A stretch of DNA of 64,000 bases from JAZQHR01 sp045540815 (GTDB taxonomy: Bacteria > Bacillota > Clostridia > UMGS1810), in assembly GCA_045540815.1 (NCBI GenBank), contig JAZQHY010000065.1, positions 1-64,000 of the forward strand. Reading direction: 5' to 3'. The position numbers and the translations under genes were made by a program. Positions 16,471 to 25,250 of the stretch are shown here, piece by piece. Each line of letters starts with the position of its first letter. The first letter of the stretch is position 1. Below the pieces are notes generated by a model. It saw only the letters and a program-made list of their open reading frames with translations. It was not told the DNA's origin and did not search any database.

Positions 16471-17832
16471 ATGGCAAAACGATACGAAATTGATATGTGT
16501 GGTGGAAATCTACTTAAAAACATAATAATGTTTACAATTCCTCTCGCGCTTTCAGGTATGCTCCAGCTTGCGTTTAATATGGCTGACATTGTGGTTGTAG
16601 GTAGATTCGCCGGCAAGGAATCACTTGCTGCGGTTGGCTCAACTACTTCGCTTATAAATCTAATCATTAACTTATTTCTTGGAATGTCATCAGGTACTAC
16701 CATAGTTGTTTCAAGATATTTTGGTGCAAGAAACTATGATGGTGTATCAAAGTCGGTGCATACCGCTGTTGCGCTAAGTGTATTTGGTGGAATTGTACTT
16801 GGAATATTTGGATTTATATTTTCAAAAACATTCTTAAAGCTTATGGATTCGCCAGTAGACGTTATAGACAAAGCGGCACTATATATGAAGATATATTTTA
16901 TAGGACTTCCTGCCACACTCTTATACAACTATGAAAGTGCAATACTTCGTGCAGTAGGAAATACTAAAAAACCATTATTTTTCCTATCAATAGCCGGTGT
17001 AACAAATGTTGTATTAAATCTTATTTTGGTTATAATATTTCATCTTGATGTTGCAGGTGTTGCAATAGCCACTGCTGTTTCGCAGGTAGTATCAGCAACC
17101 CTTTGTACTATATACCTTGTACGTAGTGACGAGGCTGCTTATCAGCTCATAATAAAAGATGTTCGTTTCTGGAAAAAGCAACTTTTAGAAATAATGAAAC
17201 TTGGAATACCTGCAGGTATTCAGGGGTCAATGTTTTCGCTTTCAAATGTGCTTATTCAGTCATCGGTTAACTCACTTGGTTCAATAGTTGTAGCCGGAAA
17301 CTCTGCTGCATCAAATATCGAAGGGTTTGCATATACTGCTATGAACGCTGTACATCAGGCAGCAATTACATCTGTGTCGCAAAACTATGGTGCAAAAAAT
17401 GAGACCCGAATAAAGAAAAGTTTTTTAGTATGTCTTGGACTGGTTTCGGTAATTGGCATTGTAATGGGCGGAGGTATATGGCTTTTTAGAGATTTCTTTA
17501 TAGGAATTTACTCCACAGATGCCGAAGTTATACGCTACGGAGGAATAAAGCTTGGGTATGTATGCCTTCCATATGTAATATGCGGACTTATGGAAGTATG
17601 CGTTGGTTTGGTAAGAGGATTGTCATACTCAATTATGCCGGTAATAGTAACACTTGTAGGAACTTGCATACTAAGAATAGCTTGGATATATATGGTATTC
17701 CCTGTATACGGCACATATGAAAGTATAATGATATCCTATCCTATTTCCTGGGCGATAACAACAATTGCGCATTACATAAGTTATTTATGCGTAAAGAAAC
17801 GGGCGTTTAAGAAAATGCATGAGCAAGTCTAA
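16471..17832 (+). CDS. MATE family efflux transporter
   Basis: A 453-residue membrane protein with about twelve spans in two homologous halves. The N-terminal half contains the typical PLALSGMLQLAFNMADIVVVGRF and the second half repeats the pattern at IPAGIQGSMFSLSNVLIQSS. MATE pumps export cationic drugs or metabolites using Na+ or H+ gradients; substrate unknown. A longer frame from a TTG at 16456 begins in the GGAGGA ribosome-binding site, so ATG at 16471 is used. Transcription seems independent of the small gene upstream because of the intervening terminator. Confidence 0.9.
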   Translation: MAKRYEIDMCGGNLLKNIIMFTIPLALSGMLQLAFNMADIVVVGRFAGKESLAAVGSTTSLINLIINLFLGMSSGTTIVVSRYFGARNYDGVSKSVHTAVALSVFGGIVLGIFGFIFSKTFLKLMDSPVDVIDKAALYMKIYFIGLPATLLYNYESAILRAVGNTKKPLFFLSIAGVTNVVLNLILVIIFHLDVAGVAIATAVSQVVSATLCTIYLVRSDEAAYQLIIKDVRFWKKQLLEIMKLGIPAGIQGSMFSLSNVLIQSSVNSLGSIVVAGNSAASNIEGFAYTAMNAVHQAAITSVSQNYGAKNETRIKKSFLVCLGLVSVIGIVMGGGIWLFRDFFIGIYSTDAEVIRYGGIKLGYVCLPYVICGLMEVCVGLVRGLSYSIMPVIVTLVGTCILRIAWIYMVFPVYGTYESIMISYPISWAITTIAHYISYLCVKKRAFKKMHEQV

Positions 17833-17844
17833 AAATAATATAAA

Positions 17845-17875
17845 AAGGATGTGCAAAGCACATCCTTAATTTTTA
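17845..17875. terminator. Bidirectional terminator between the MATE gene and trmB
   Basis: AAGGATGTGC / GCACATCCTT, 10-bp stem, 3-nt loop, with A-run to the left and TTTTT to the right, between two convergent stop codons. Confidence 0.88.
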
Positions 17876-18514
17876 CTCATATATAGCCTGACACGAGTAT
17901 ATAGGCTGACCTTTTTCTGAAAAAAGCGTTTCATATTCTGTCATTACGTTGCCCTCGTTATATATGCTGCTATGAAGGTCTAGTGTAATATTTTTAAGTC
18001 GCAAGCCATAATCTGAAAATGAATTTAGTGAAAATTCAAAAAGCATTTTATTGTCTGTTTTAAACCTTATCATTCCCGAAGGTGAAATAATCTTTTTATA
18101 CACATTTAAAAAATTCTCGTGAGTAAGCCTTCTTTTTGCCTGACGATTTTTCTTCCAGGGATCACAAAAATTTATGTATATAACATCACATTTTGTCTTA
18201 CTTTCAAATTCTGACAACACTCCTGCATCGCCTGCTACAAAGCGGACATTTGTTAGTCCTTCCCTTTTAACCTTTTCCATAGCAAGCACAAGCACGTCAA
18301 GATTTTTCTCTATAGCTATAAAATTTACGTTTGGGTTGGATTTCGCAGTTTCAAGCATAAATTTACCCTTACCGCAACCAATCTCTATATGAAGTGGTTT
18401 ATCGTCAGAAAATACCGATTTTAAATCATTTTTATAATCAGCAAAATTTTCAATCATAATATCACTGCAAACGTCCATACGTTCTTCACGATGTTTTTTT
18501 CTTCTCATTCTCAT
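17873..18514 (-). CDS. trmB: tRNA (guanine-N7-)-methyltransferase
   Basis: A 213-residue SAM-dependent enzyme that makes m7G46 in the tRNA variable loop. Seen: the SAM motif LHIEIGCGKGKFMLETA, the acidic FIAIEKN, and the TrmB signature INFCDPWKKNRQAKRRLTHE with the catalytic Asp; TEYETLFSEKGQPI near the C-terminus is also typical. The first ATG with GAGGT upstream is used. It begins 6 bp downstream of the EutH-like gene and they are likely cotranscribed. Confidence 0.95.
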   Translation of the reverse strand: MRMRRKKHREERMDVCSDIMIENFADYKNDLKSVFSDDKPLHIEIGCGKGKFMLETAKSNPNVNFIAIEKNLDVLVLAMEKVKREGLTNVRFVAGDAGVLSEFESKTKCDVIYINFCDPWKKNRQAKRRLTHENFLNVYKKIISPSGMIRFKTDNKMLFEFSLNSFSDYGLRLKNITLDLHSSIYNEGNVMTEYETLFSEKGQPIYSCQAIYE

Positions 18515-18519
18515 TTTTG

Positions 18520-19593
18520 TTACCTCTTATTCATTCTGTTATATATAATTATTGCAACAATCAGTGCAAAAAAGCCTGAAACAAGTTTACCAATCATAAC
18601 TGCGCCTATATATTCAGCATTAAATGCCATAGTAAACGCAAGATGACCTGCAAACACAAACGCAGCCGAAATTGCAAATGCGCTGTTTAACACTATACCC
18701 TTTTTATCCATATTATTTAGCATTTCAAATGTAGTTACATTAGTAGCAATAGTTGAAATAAAACCAAGCGCTGATGTTTCATTTATACCAAGCTTACTTC
18801 CGAGCATCGTAAGTGGTTTTGATATAACCTTTGACATTATATGTAAAAATACAAACGCACCCGTCATAACAACGCTGGCATTAAGGCAAATTTCCGCTCC
18901 TTCTTCTAAAGTAGCAAGCCCTGGTATAACTTCAAAACCTGTAAGGAATTTTATTATTCCAAGCATAAGACCGATAGTAATTATCACTTTTATAGTTGTA
19001 CCAAAAGCAGCAAAAACTTTAACGCACAACATTGGACAAAATACAAGTCCACACGCAATTAAAGCTGAAAACGCAACAAGCGGAAGAAGATTTAATATAA
19101 GCTGTGAAAATGGTATATTAAGAACTATACCCGATATTATACAGCCAACAGGAATAGTGACTATGCCGCAAAGAAAACCCAAAAACATTTCCTTGTGATG
19201 TTCGGTTTTTACAACACCTAACGCATACGGTATGCTAAACGAAAATGTTGCACCCATCATAGATGAAACTACAAGCGCATTGTACATTCCAATATTTGGA
19301 TTTGCGGCTATTTCTACTGCAAGCGGCGCGCCTCCCATATCATTTGCAAAAAACGATGCAGGGATAATAGACGGGTCGATATGCAGTGTATTTTCCACAA
19401 TATCAAATGCAGGCTCAAGTATATCGGCTAACAGTGGAGAAATAATAATCATACCAATCATAGAAAGCGCCATATTACCAAATAGCATAAAACCCTTTTC
19501 AAACTTTTCACCAAGACCAAAGCGGTTTCCTATTATTCTGTCAAACGCTCCAATCACAGAAAACACCGCCATAAATACTGATACAAAATTCAT
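18520..19593 (-). CDS. eutH: EutH-like ethanolamine permease (orphan)
   Basis: A 357-residue protein with about ten to eleven membrane spans. It shows family features: GAFDRIIGNRFGLGEKFEKGFMLFG near the N-terminus, SFFANDMGGAPLA, and the C-terminal SALGFISTIATNVTTFEMLNNMD. EutH facilitates ethanolamine uptake. No ethanolamine ammonia-lyase, microcompartment or regulator genes are in the window, so it stands apart from a eut cluster. Ribosome-binding site GGAGG, spacer 8. It sits between the PHP phosphatase and trmB, all on the minus strand. Confidence 0.85.
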   Translation of the reverse strand: MNFVSVFMAVFSVIGAFDRIIGNRFGLGEKFEKGFMLFGNMALSMIGMIIISPLLADILEPAFDIVENTLHIDPSIIPASFFANDMGGAPLAVEIAANPNIGMYNALVVSSMMGATFSFSIPYALGVVKTEHHKEMFLGFLCGIVTIPVGCIISGIVLNIPFSQLILNLLPLVAFSALIACGLVFCPMLCVKVFAAFGTTIKVIITIGLMLGIIKFLTGFEVIPGLATLEEGAEICLNASVVMTGAFVFLHIMSKVISKPLTMLGSKLGINETSALGFISTIATNVTTFEMLNNMDKKGIVLNSAFAISAAFVFAGHLAFTMAFNAEYIGAVMIGKLVSGFFALIVAIIIYNRMNKR

Positions 19594-19608
19594 ACTATCC
19601 TCCGTAAA

Positions 19609-20424
19609 CTATATTGCAACTGCTTTAAAGCCATTGTCGGTAAGTATATATCTTTCTTTAAACTCACATTCTATAAGCAGTTTTCTTGCATCTTCAAAGC
19701 CACAGTCAAGAAAATTTTTATCGTGACAATCAGATGATATAATCGCACCAAAACCGAGTCTATTGAGTTCTTTCAATATAAAGGCTGTAGGATAAGGAGT
19801 TTTTCTGTAACCACGTGCTATAGCACCTGTATTAACCTCGAAAAATGGTATCTTACCAGCTAATGCTTCGACTGCCTCAATAACTGCATTTTTATATTCC
19901 TTCGACTCCTCATCAAAAAACTTTATATTATCGGAATGTTTTGTTATAAGGTCAAAATGACCAAGTATATCAAAGCTTCCATACTCAGGTAATGTGGCAA
20001 GAAGTCTGTAATACTCCTTAGCATATGCCATACCATCACCGCCAAAATATGTGTCTATTACGTTTTTCACAACATCTTGCGAACGGTCAATACCTATAGG
20101 ACAATCATCGATAGGCATATAATGAACAGTACCAATCAGGTAGTCGTATCCTGCAAGGTCAACCTTTGAGCACATCTCAAATTCAAGACCTAAATATATT
20201 TTAATTTTATCTGCATACTTTTGTTTAAGTGCTTTTATCTCTTTTTTATATTCCTCTGTCCCCTCAGGCGTCATACCAATACTTTCAGCAAAATACATAT
20301 ATGAATGCCCCGAAAAGCCTATTGAATCAAAACCTTTTTCTATTGCGGCAAGCACCATTTCCTCAGGAGTATCTTTTCCGTCACAATAGATTGAATGGGT
20401 GTGTAAGTTTTGTTTATTCTCCAT
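19609..20424 (-). CDS. PHP-domain phosphatase (histidinol-phosphatase HisK-like)
   Basis: A 271-residue PHP-fold hydrolase. Metal ligands are visible in order: NLHTHSIYCDGKDTPEE (HxH at the start), GFSGHSY, a conserved Glu (LGLEFEM), GTVHYMP, ILGHFDLI and SSDCHD near the end. The set matches the HisK-type monofunctional histidinol-phosphate phosphatase family, but no his genes are nearby, so another phosphate monoester may be the substrate. ATG at 20424 follows GGAGGAG; the frame open to 20478 has no ribosome-binding site. It precedes eutH by 15 bp. Confidence 0.82.
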   Translation of the reverse strand: MENKQNLHTHSIYCDGKDTPEEMVLAAIEKGFDSIGFSGHSYMYFAESIGMTPEGTEEYKKEIKALKQKYADKIKIYLGLEFEMCSKVDLAGYDYLIGTVHYMPIDDCPIGIDRSQDVVKNVIDTYFGGDGMAYAKEYYRLLATLPEYGSFDILGHFDLITKHSDNIKFFDEESKEYKNAVIEAVEALAGKIPFFEVNTGAIARGYRKTPYPTAFILKELNRLGFGAIISSDCHDKNFLDCGFEDARKLLIECEFKERYILTDNGFKAVAI

Positions 20425-20557
20425 TAAATCTCCTCCAAAACAATCCTCAAAACATTTTAACACAAAAAAATGGTTCATTCAAGAGTAATAAAAACAGTTA
20501 TCAACCATTTTATTCACGCTCATTGCCTTGTACAGGCTTAAGTCCTTTTCAGCTAAT

Positions 20558-20590
20558 AAAAAAATCACCACACCCTACGGTGTAGTGATT
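20558..20590 (-). terminator. Terminator of the tRNA-Gln gene
   Basis: On the minus strand AATCACTACACC pairs with GGTGTGGTGATT (one G-U), loop of 4, followed by TTTTTTT. It starts 5 bp after the tRNA CCA end. Confidence 0.9.
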
Positions 20591-20594
20591 TTTT

Positions 20595-20671
20595 TGGCTG
20601 GGGTGGCAGGACTCGAACCTACGGAATGCAAGAGTCAGAATCTTGTGCCTTACCAACTTGGCGACACCCCA
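20595..20671 (-). tRNA. tRNA-Gln (anticodon CUG)
   Basis: Seventy-seven bases with encoded CCA. The acceptor arms TGGGGTG / CACCCCA pair fully, the T arm has GGTTCGAGTCC, and the anticodon arm CAAGA-TTCTGAC-TCTTG gives anticodon CTG, which reads CAG. The backbone is like tRNA-Gln. It is a single tRNA with a consensus promoter and its own terminator. Confidence 0.95.
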
Positions 20672-20690
20672 ATATCTTACAACAAAAGAA

Positions 20691-20719
20691 ATTATAATAC
20701 TTTTTAATCCTTTTGTCAA
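20691..20719 (-). promoter_or_regulatory. Consensus sigma-A promoter of tRNA-Gln
   Basis: TTGACA (20714-20719), 17 bp, TATAAT (20691-20696): a perfect match, 20 bp upstream of the tRNA 5' end. Confidence 0.92.
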
Positions 20720-20777
20720 TAGGTAACATTAAAATTTTTTACAATTTTTCTAAAATTATTCAACAATTTTTTAAACT

Positions 20778-21614
20778 TTATTTATACAAGTAAAATCCAT
20801 TTCCTTTTATTCTCTGCGACTCAGCAAACACTATAAATGCATTTTCATCAATTGATAAAATTTTTCTCTGAAATACCTCCGACTCACCTTCTTTAAGCGC
20901 GCAGAAAAGCATTTTCTTTTTGTCATTTGTGTATGCACCCACGACATCTATAACAGTAATTCCTCGCGGTGATGTTGTTACGAGTTTATTTGATATCTCA
21001 TCGCCTTTTTCAGTTATAACGAATGCAATTCTCGATACGTTAAGTTGACCGATTACAAAGTCTATCGAAAAGCTTGATATAAAAAGCGAGATGATACCAA
21101 CAAGCGTAAGTTCAAGATTTTTAAATACTAAAAGTGATATTAAAATAATCATTCCGTCAACTATCATAAGTAGCTTTCCTATAGGAACAGTTGGAAACTT
21201 ATACTGAATAAGTCTGCCAAGTATATCAGTACCACCCGTAGATGCACCGGCGGCAAAGCTGATACCTATGCCTATTCCGTAAATTGCACCACCAAATATG
21301 GTAACCAAAAGCGCGTTATCCGACTTAAACGGTAAGTATGAAAAAGCTTGCACAAACACAGAAAGAAGTGATGCTCCGATAAGAGTTTTCACAGTAAAAC
21401 TCTTTCCAAGCACTTTAAAACCAATTATAAGAAACAGTATGTTAAACGCAAAAAAGCTGACGCCCGGCGGAACAGATAATGTGTGAAACAGTATAGTCGA
21501 AAGACCAGATACTCCACCACCGACTATCTTATTCGGTGTAAGAAACACTCCTATTCCAAAACCTGTCATCATAGTACCGATTAATGTTAATAAAAAAGAT
21601 TTATGTTTTGTCAT
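20778..21614 (-). CDS. YitT family membrane protein, second copy
   Basis: A 278-residue relative of the protein at 12646: the same membrane half (GFGIGVFLTPNKIVGGGVSGLST, ASTGGTDILGRLIQYKF) and C-terminal DUF2179 domain (about 200-278) ending in FIVFAESQRIKGNGF. ATG at 21614 is chosen; a GTG three codons upstream is part of the GAGGTG ribosome-binding site. It is the only gene between two terminators/promoters, and no partner suggests a substrate. Confidence 0.85.
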   Translation of the reverse strand: MTKHKSFLLTLIGTMMTGFGIGVFLTPNKIVGGGVSGLSTILFHTLSVPPGVSFFAFNILFLIIGFKVLGKSFTVKTLIGASLLSVFVQAFSYLPFKSDNALLVTIFGGAIYGIGIGISFAAGASTGGTDILGRLIQYKFPTVPIGKLLMIVDGMIILISLLVFKNLELTLVGIISLFISSFSIDFVIGQLNVSRIAFVITEKGDEISNKLVTTSPRGITVIDVVGAYTNDKKKMLFCALKEGESEVFQRKILSIDENAFIVFAESQRIKGNGFYLYK

Positions 21615-21720
21615 TTGAAACACCTCAAATTGCCATTTTTACATTATCGTTTTATCATTTATGTCATCAAAATTCAACATAATGTAATGATTTTTATCCA
21701 AATAAAACAATTCTTTTGCA

Positions 21721-21757
21721 AAAATTAAAACACGATAGTATATCGTGTTTTAATTTT
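21721..21757 (-). terminator. Very long perfect hairpin terminator
   Basis: Perfect 17-bp arms around a 3-nt loop (GTA); left arm 21721-21737, right arm 21741-21757. On the minus strand the 3' arm ends in TTTTAATTTT. It overlaps the stop codon of the C_GCAxxG_C_C gene. Confidence 0.9.
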
Positions 21758-22208
21758 ATTTAACACTTTCAATATACTCTTCTAAAATGGCAGCCGCATC
21801 ATACACATATTCTGCGCATGGTCGACGCTCGTAATACTGTTTCGTTCTCTCCAATGGCGTAGGGTCGTCTTTCTTTGTTGCAAGACCTAAAAGGTCACGG
21901 CACACAATATATCCATTTTTATCAGAAAATTTCTTTGCAAGATTTTGGATAAGCTCATAGTGTTTTGCTTTTGCCGCATTATCGTTTGTATCGGTATAAC
22001 CATACATAGCACCTACTACCATAAACATACCGCTTACAGCTCCGCACACCTCACGAAGACGTCCCATTCCTCCGCCAAATGACGAAGAAAGTTTAATAGC
22101 GGTTTCAAAATCCAAACCCATTTTATCGTGGAACGCACCAACTACTGCCTGAGAACAGTTATAACCTTCTAAAAAAAGTGCCTTAGCCTTATCTGCGTAT
22201 GCTCCCAT
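21756..22208 (-). CDS. C_GCAxxG_C_C family protein (putative redox/iron-sulfur role)
   Basis: A 150-residue helical protein with the invariant cysteine pattern of the family: Cys18 (GYNCSQAV), Cys55 in VCGAVSGMFMVVG, then Cys near 103 (IVCRDLL) and near 131 (RPCAEYV). The family is widespread in anaerobes and often next to redox genes; its reaction is not established. The ATG overlaps the stop codon of the Mrp ATPase gene by one base (TAATG), so the two are translationally coupled, which fits a role in metal-cluster handling. Confidence 0.85.
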   Translation of the reverse strand: MGAYADKAKALFLEGYNCSQAVVGAFHDKMGLDFETAIKLSSSFGGGMGRLREVCGAVSGMFMVVGAMYGYTDTNDNAAKAKHYELIQNLAKKFSDKNGYIVCRDLLGLATKKDDPTPLERTKQYYERRPCAEYVYDAAAILEEYIESVK

Positions 22209-23026
22209 TATTTCATCAATCCTTCAAAAATATCTTTCATTTCGTCAAGCCAGTTGCCTTCAAAAAGCTCAATGCTTCCTGCGTCACAAGCAGCTGCAAG
22301 CTTCGGCTGAACAGGTATTTTGCCTATTACTTTAAGTCCGTGTTTGTCGGCAACCTCTTCTATATGGCTGTCGCCAAATATCTTAATCTCCTTGCCACAA
22401 TCAGGACACTCAACATAGCTCATATTTTCAACAAGCCCAAGTATTGGAATATTCATCATCTGCGCCATTCTTACAGCTTTTTCAACAATCATTGAAACAA
22501 GCTCCTGAGGTGATGCAACGATAACTATTCCATCAACAGGGATTGACTGGAATACTGTAAGAGGTACATCGCCTGTTCCGGGAGGCATATCTATAAACAT
22601 AAAGTCAATATCCTTCCATACTACATCTGTCCAGAACTGCTTAACTGCTCCGCCGATTACCGGTCCTCTCCACACAACAGGGTCAGTATCATTTTCTAAA
22701 AGAAGGTTAAGACTCATTACGTCTATACCTGTTTTTGTTCTTACAGGATAAAGTCCTGCATCGTCGCCTGTAGCTTTTTCGGTAAGACCAAACATTTTTG
22801 GTACTGAAGGGCCTGTGATATCAGCATCAAGTATAGCAGTATTATATCCGTTTCTCTGTGATAACACAGATAAAAGCGCAGTAACAAGCGACTTACCTAC
22901 TCCGCCTTTACCACTTACTACACCAATTATTTTTTTAATATTTGAAAGCTCGTGCGGCTTTTCAAGAAAGCTTTCTTTGCTTCCGCAATTTGAGCTGCAG
23001 CTTTCACAATTATGATCGCATCCCAT
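22208..23026 (-). CDS. mrp: Mrp/NBP35-type P-loop ATPase (iron-sulfur cluster carrier)
   Basis: A 272-residue ATPase with the deviant Walker A GKGGVGKS (39-46), the FIDMPPGTGDVPLT switch region, and a conserved C-terminal CPDCGKEI pair (CxxC) that binds a bridging Fe-S cluster in family members. The N-terminus is unusually cysteine-rich (CDHNCESCSSNC, Cys 3, 7, 10, 14) like eukaryotic NBP35 and many clostridial Mrp proteins. It would store or transfer [4Fe-4S] clusters. GGAGG ribosome-binding site and a good promoter precede it. Confidence 0.92.
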   Translation of the reverse strand: MGCDHNCESCSSNCGSKESFLEKPHELSNIKKIIGVVSGKGGVGKSLVTALLSVLSQRNGYNTAILDADITGPSVPKMFGLTEKATGDDAGLYPVRTKTGIDVMSLNLLLENDTDPVVWRGPVIGGAVKQFWTDVVWKDIDFMFIDMPPGTGDVPLTVFQSIPVDGIVIVASPQELVSMIVEKAVRMAQMMNIPILGLVENMSYVECPDCGKEIKIFGDSHIEEVADKHGLKVIGKIPVQPKLAAACDAGSIELFEGNWLDEMKDIFEGLMK

Positions 23027-23061
23027 TATTTCATTCCTCCGTTATAATATTATTTTCTAGT

Positions 23062-23090
23062 ATTATACCACAAAAATATATTTTTGTAAA
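23062..23090 (-). promoter_or_regulatory. Promoter of the mrp operon
   Basis: TTTACA (23085-23090), 17 bp, TATAAT (23062-23067), 35 bp upstream of the Mrp start. Confidence 0.8.
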
Positions 23091-23094
23091 CATA

Positions 23095-23119
23095 AAAACG
23101 GCACCTGATTTCAGGTGCC
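23095..23119 (-). terminator. Terminator of the glycerol-1-phosphate dehydrogenase operon
   Basis: GGCACCTGA and TCAGGTGCC arms (23100-23119), followed on the minus strand by GTTTTTA. It lies 6 bp after the stop and just before the mrp promoter. Confidence 0.85.
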
Positions 23120-23125
23120 ATCATA

Positions 23126-24388
23126 TTATTTGTGAAGAATTTCATAGTACATCCAAAGAACAGAATATCTATCCTTGAGGTCTTTTGCGTACCATTTTGA
23201 ATAATAAATTTTTTCGTCACCATACATATCCATAAAATCGTCATATGGCAATTCAATTTCATTTAGCAAATTAAGTATCTCATCGCTTGAAGGAACTTCT
23301 GATAGAACTTCTTTTATCTCGTTCCATTTTGATTTATACACTGATACCATATCCTTTGCGTACCAGCCTAATTTGTTTTGCTGAGCAATTACACCTTCAG
23401 CGGCATCATAATAAATAGCGTCTATTATCTTTGCCCATTTTTCTTTATCAAAAGGTGCAACCTCTCCTATTTCATCAATATTAAGAAGCTCTTCACGAAG
23501 AAGCTGGGTAATATATGTAGAATACATAACGTCTATTCCGTGTAAGAAATACGGCATACCAGTCATAATGCCTGTAACCTCATAAAAATGAGAAAGGTGA
23601 TGCTCGCTTCCTGATGCAGGACGTGAATTGCCAACATAGCTCATAGCAATACCTACTACAACAAGTGCTTCCATAAGTGTCTGTATGCTTTCTTCATCAC
23701 GTGCAAGAACGCCTTTGGCAAGTGGTTTAACCTTTTCGACCATATCCATAGTAAGGTTATATACATATTCGCATATATATTCATCATTTACAACGTGGCT
23801 GAGTTTCCAGTCGTTAAGCGCCGAATATTTACCTATAATATCACCATAACCCGATTTAATCATATCTATAGGTGCATCTTTTAATACTGCAGTATCAGCA
23901 ATTATAGCTGTAGGCACATGAGCGCCGTAAGTAATTTTCATATTTCCTATAATCATAGCCGCACCAACAGATGCGTATCCGTCCATAGAAGGCGCAGTAG
24001 CAACTATGTAATATGGAAGGCTGTTTTTATAGCTAACGTATTTACAAAGGTCATTTATAACACCTGAACCAATACCTATAATAAGGTCAGTTTTATCGCT
24101 CACTTTGTCATTTAGTTTATCAATTGCTTCCTCGTTTGGAACAAGGATACCTTCATCATCATATACAAATAGAGTTTCAAGCTTGTCACCAAGTGCGTTA
24201 ACTACTTTTTCACCGCATACCGCAAAAGTATTTTCATCTGCAGTTACAACTATATTTTTATAATTTTCTACAAGCGAAGGTAATTTTTTAATAGCATCGT
24301 TTTCTATAACAACGCTTTTAATATCGCACTTGTGCTCCATACCGCATTTGCAGTTAACTGTTTTATTAAGCAGGCTGTTTATATCCAT
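23126..24388 (-). CDS. egsA: sn-Glycerol-1-phosphate dehydrogenase (AraM/EgsA family)
   Basis: A 420-residue iron-type dehydrogenase relative that reduces dihydroxyacetone phosphate to sn-glycerol-1-phosphate. Seen: the nucleotide loop IGIGSGVINDLCKYVSY, the ATAPSMDGYASVGAAMI segment typical of G1P dehydrogenases, and metal-ligand histidines in SGSEHHLSHFYE and LHGIDVMYSTY. In archaea this makes the lipid backbone; in Bacillus it feeds heptaprenylglyceryl phosphate. Here it follows, with a one-base overlap, a PMM-like HAD enzyme, so the two form an operon. No PcrB-like prenyltransferase is visible. Confidence 0.9.
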   Translation of the reverse strand: MDINSLLNKTVNCKCGMEHKCDIKSVVIENDAIKKLPSLVENYKNIVVTADENTFAVCGEKVVNALGDKLETLFVYDDEGILVPNEEAIDKLNDKVSDKTDLIIGIGSGVINDLCKYVSYKNSLPYYIVATAPSMDGYASVGAAMIIGNMKITYGAHVPTAIIADTAVLKDAPIDMIKSGYGDIIGKYSALNDWKLSHVVNDEYICEYVYNLTMDMVEKVKPLAKGVLARDEESIQTLMEALVVVGIAMSYVGNSRPASGSEHHLSHFYEVTGIMTGMPYFLHGIDVMYSTYITQLLREELLNIDEIGEVAPFDKEKWAKIIDAIYYDAAEGVIAQQNKLGWYAKDMVSVYKSKWNEIKEVLSEVPSSDEILNLLNEIELPYDDFMDMYGDEKIYYSKWYAKDLKDRYSVLWMYYEILHK

Positions 24389-25104
24389 TATAATAACTCC
24401 TTTAATACGTTTTCAAGTTCTTTGTAATCATCTATGCATATAAAGTTAAAATCTGATTTGTACACTGACTCATCATTTCCGCCAATACCGTAATCGTCGC
24501 CGACAAATGCTACTTCATCGTGCGCATATCCGTTTTCCTTGCAATATTTATCAAGTGCATAGTATTTATTATACGGTGCAGGTGCCATATCAAACGAAGA
24601 TGTACCACCTACAAATACTGTATATTCTGAAAATGTATTTTTTACATCATCGTATATTTTTCTTCTTTTTTCTCTTGTAGGGTCAAATGCTAGCTTATCC
24701 GAAAGCTCTGCCTTTGTACCAAGTATAGGGAAAGTTACACATCCTGAATCGTGATATTCTACGTTATCACCTGTAAACTCAGTAAATCCATATTTTTCAC
24801 GTAGCATAGTAACCTTTTTTTCTGTAGCTTCTCTATCGCAAGGAAGATGATTATCCTCTACTATATCAAGCTCACCTGTTTTTTCATTGTATACTCCATA
24901 CTGCATGCCATAGTTACCTATAATATCAATCGGATATTTGTTCATCTGGTTAAATATTCTAAGGCACTGACCTGCTCCTACCATAAGAAGCTTATACTTT
25001 TTCGCAAGCTTGTCTAAAACAGCTTTATTTGCATCCTCAAGCTTACTTTTATGTTGTGTAAGAGTACCATCTAAATCAAAAGCAATAAGTTTAATATTTT
25101 TCAT
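24388..25104 (-). CDS. HAD-superfamily enzyme resembling phosphomannomutase
   Basis: A 238-residue HAD protein with the nucleophile motif DLDGTLT (Asp at about residue 8 and Asp+2), MVGAGQ for motif II, and a cap and C-terminal part (GGTSSFDMAPAPYNKYYALD, then FVGDDYGIGGND) that match the eukaryotic-type phosphomannomutase/HAD-IIB fold. It could be a sugar-phosphate mutase or a phosphatase. ATG at 25104 follows GGAGGA; an earlier in-frame ATG at 25116 is within the ribosome-binding site. Coupling to G1P dehydrogenase recalls the AraL phosphatase next to AraM in Bacillus, although the subfamily differs. Confidence 0.75.
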   Translation of the reverse strand: MKNIKLIAFDLDGTLTQHKSKLEDANKAVLDKLAKKYKLLMVGAGQCLRIFNQMNKYPIDIIGNYGMQYGVYNEKTGELDIVEDNHLPCDREATEKKVTMLREKYGFTEFTGDNVEYHDSGCVTFPILGTKAELSDKLAFDPTREKRRKIYDDVKNTFSEYTVFVGGTSSFDMAPAPYNKYYALDKYCKENGYAHDEVAFVGDDYGIGGNDESVYKSDFNFICIDDYKELENVLKELL

Positions 25105-25218
25105 ATATTCCTCCATACATTATGCCTATTTATTTAATTACAAAAAATATTAACATATCAAACAACAATTTTCAAGATACGTCAAAATAATTGGAGATTT
25201 ATCAACTTTTCTCAACAC

Positions 25219-25250
25219 AAAAGAGGTCTTTAATATTAAAGACCTCTTTT
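25219..25250 (-). terminator. Perfect 32-nt palindromic terminator of the DUF554 gene
   Basis: A perfect palindrome, AAAAGAGGTCTTTAAT plus its complement, overlapping the stop codon; T-run on either strand. It can serve either direction. Confidence 0.85.
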
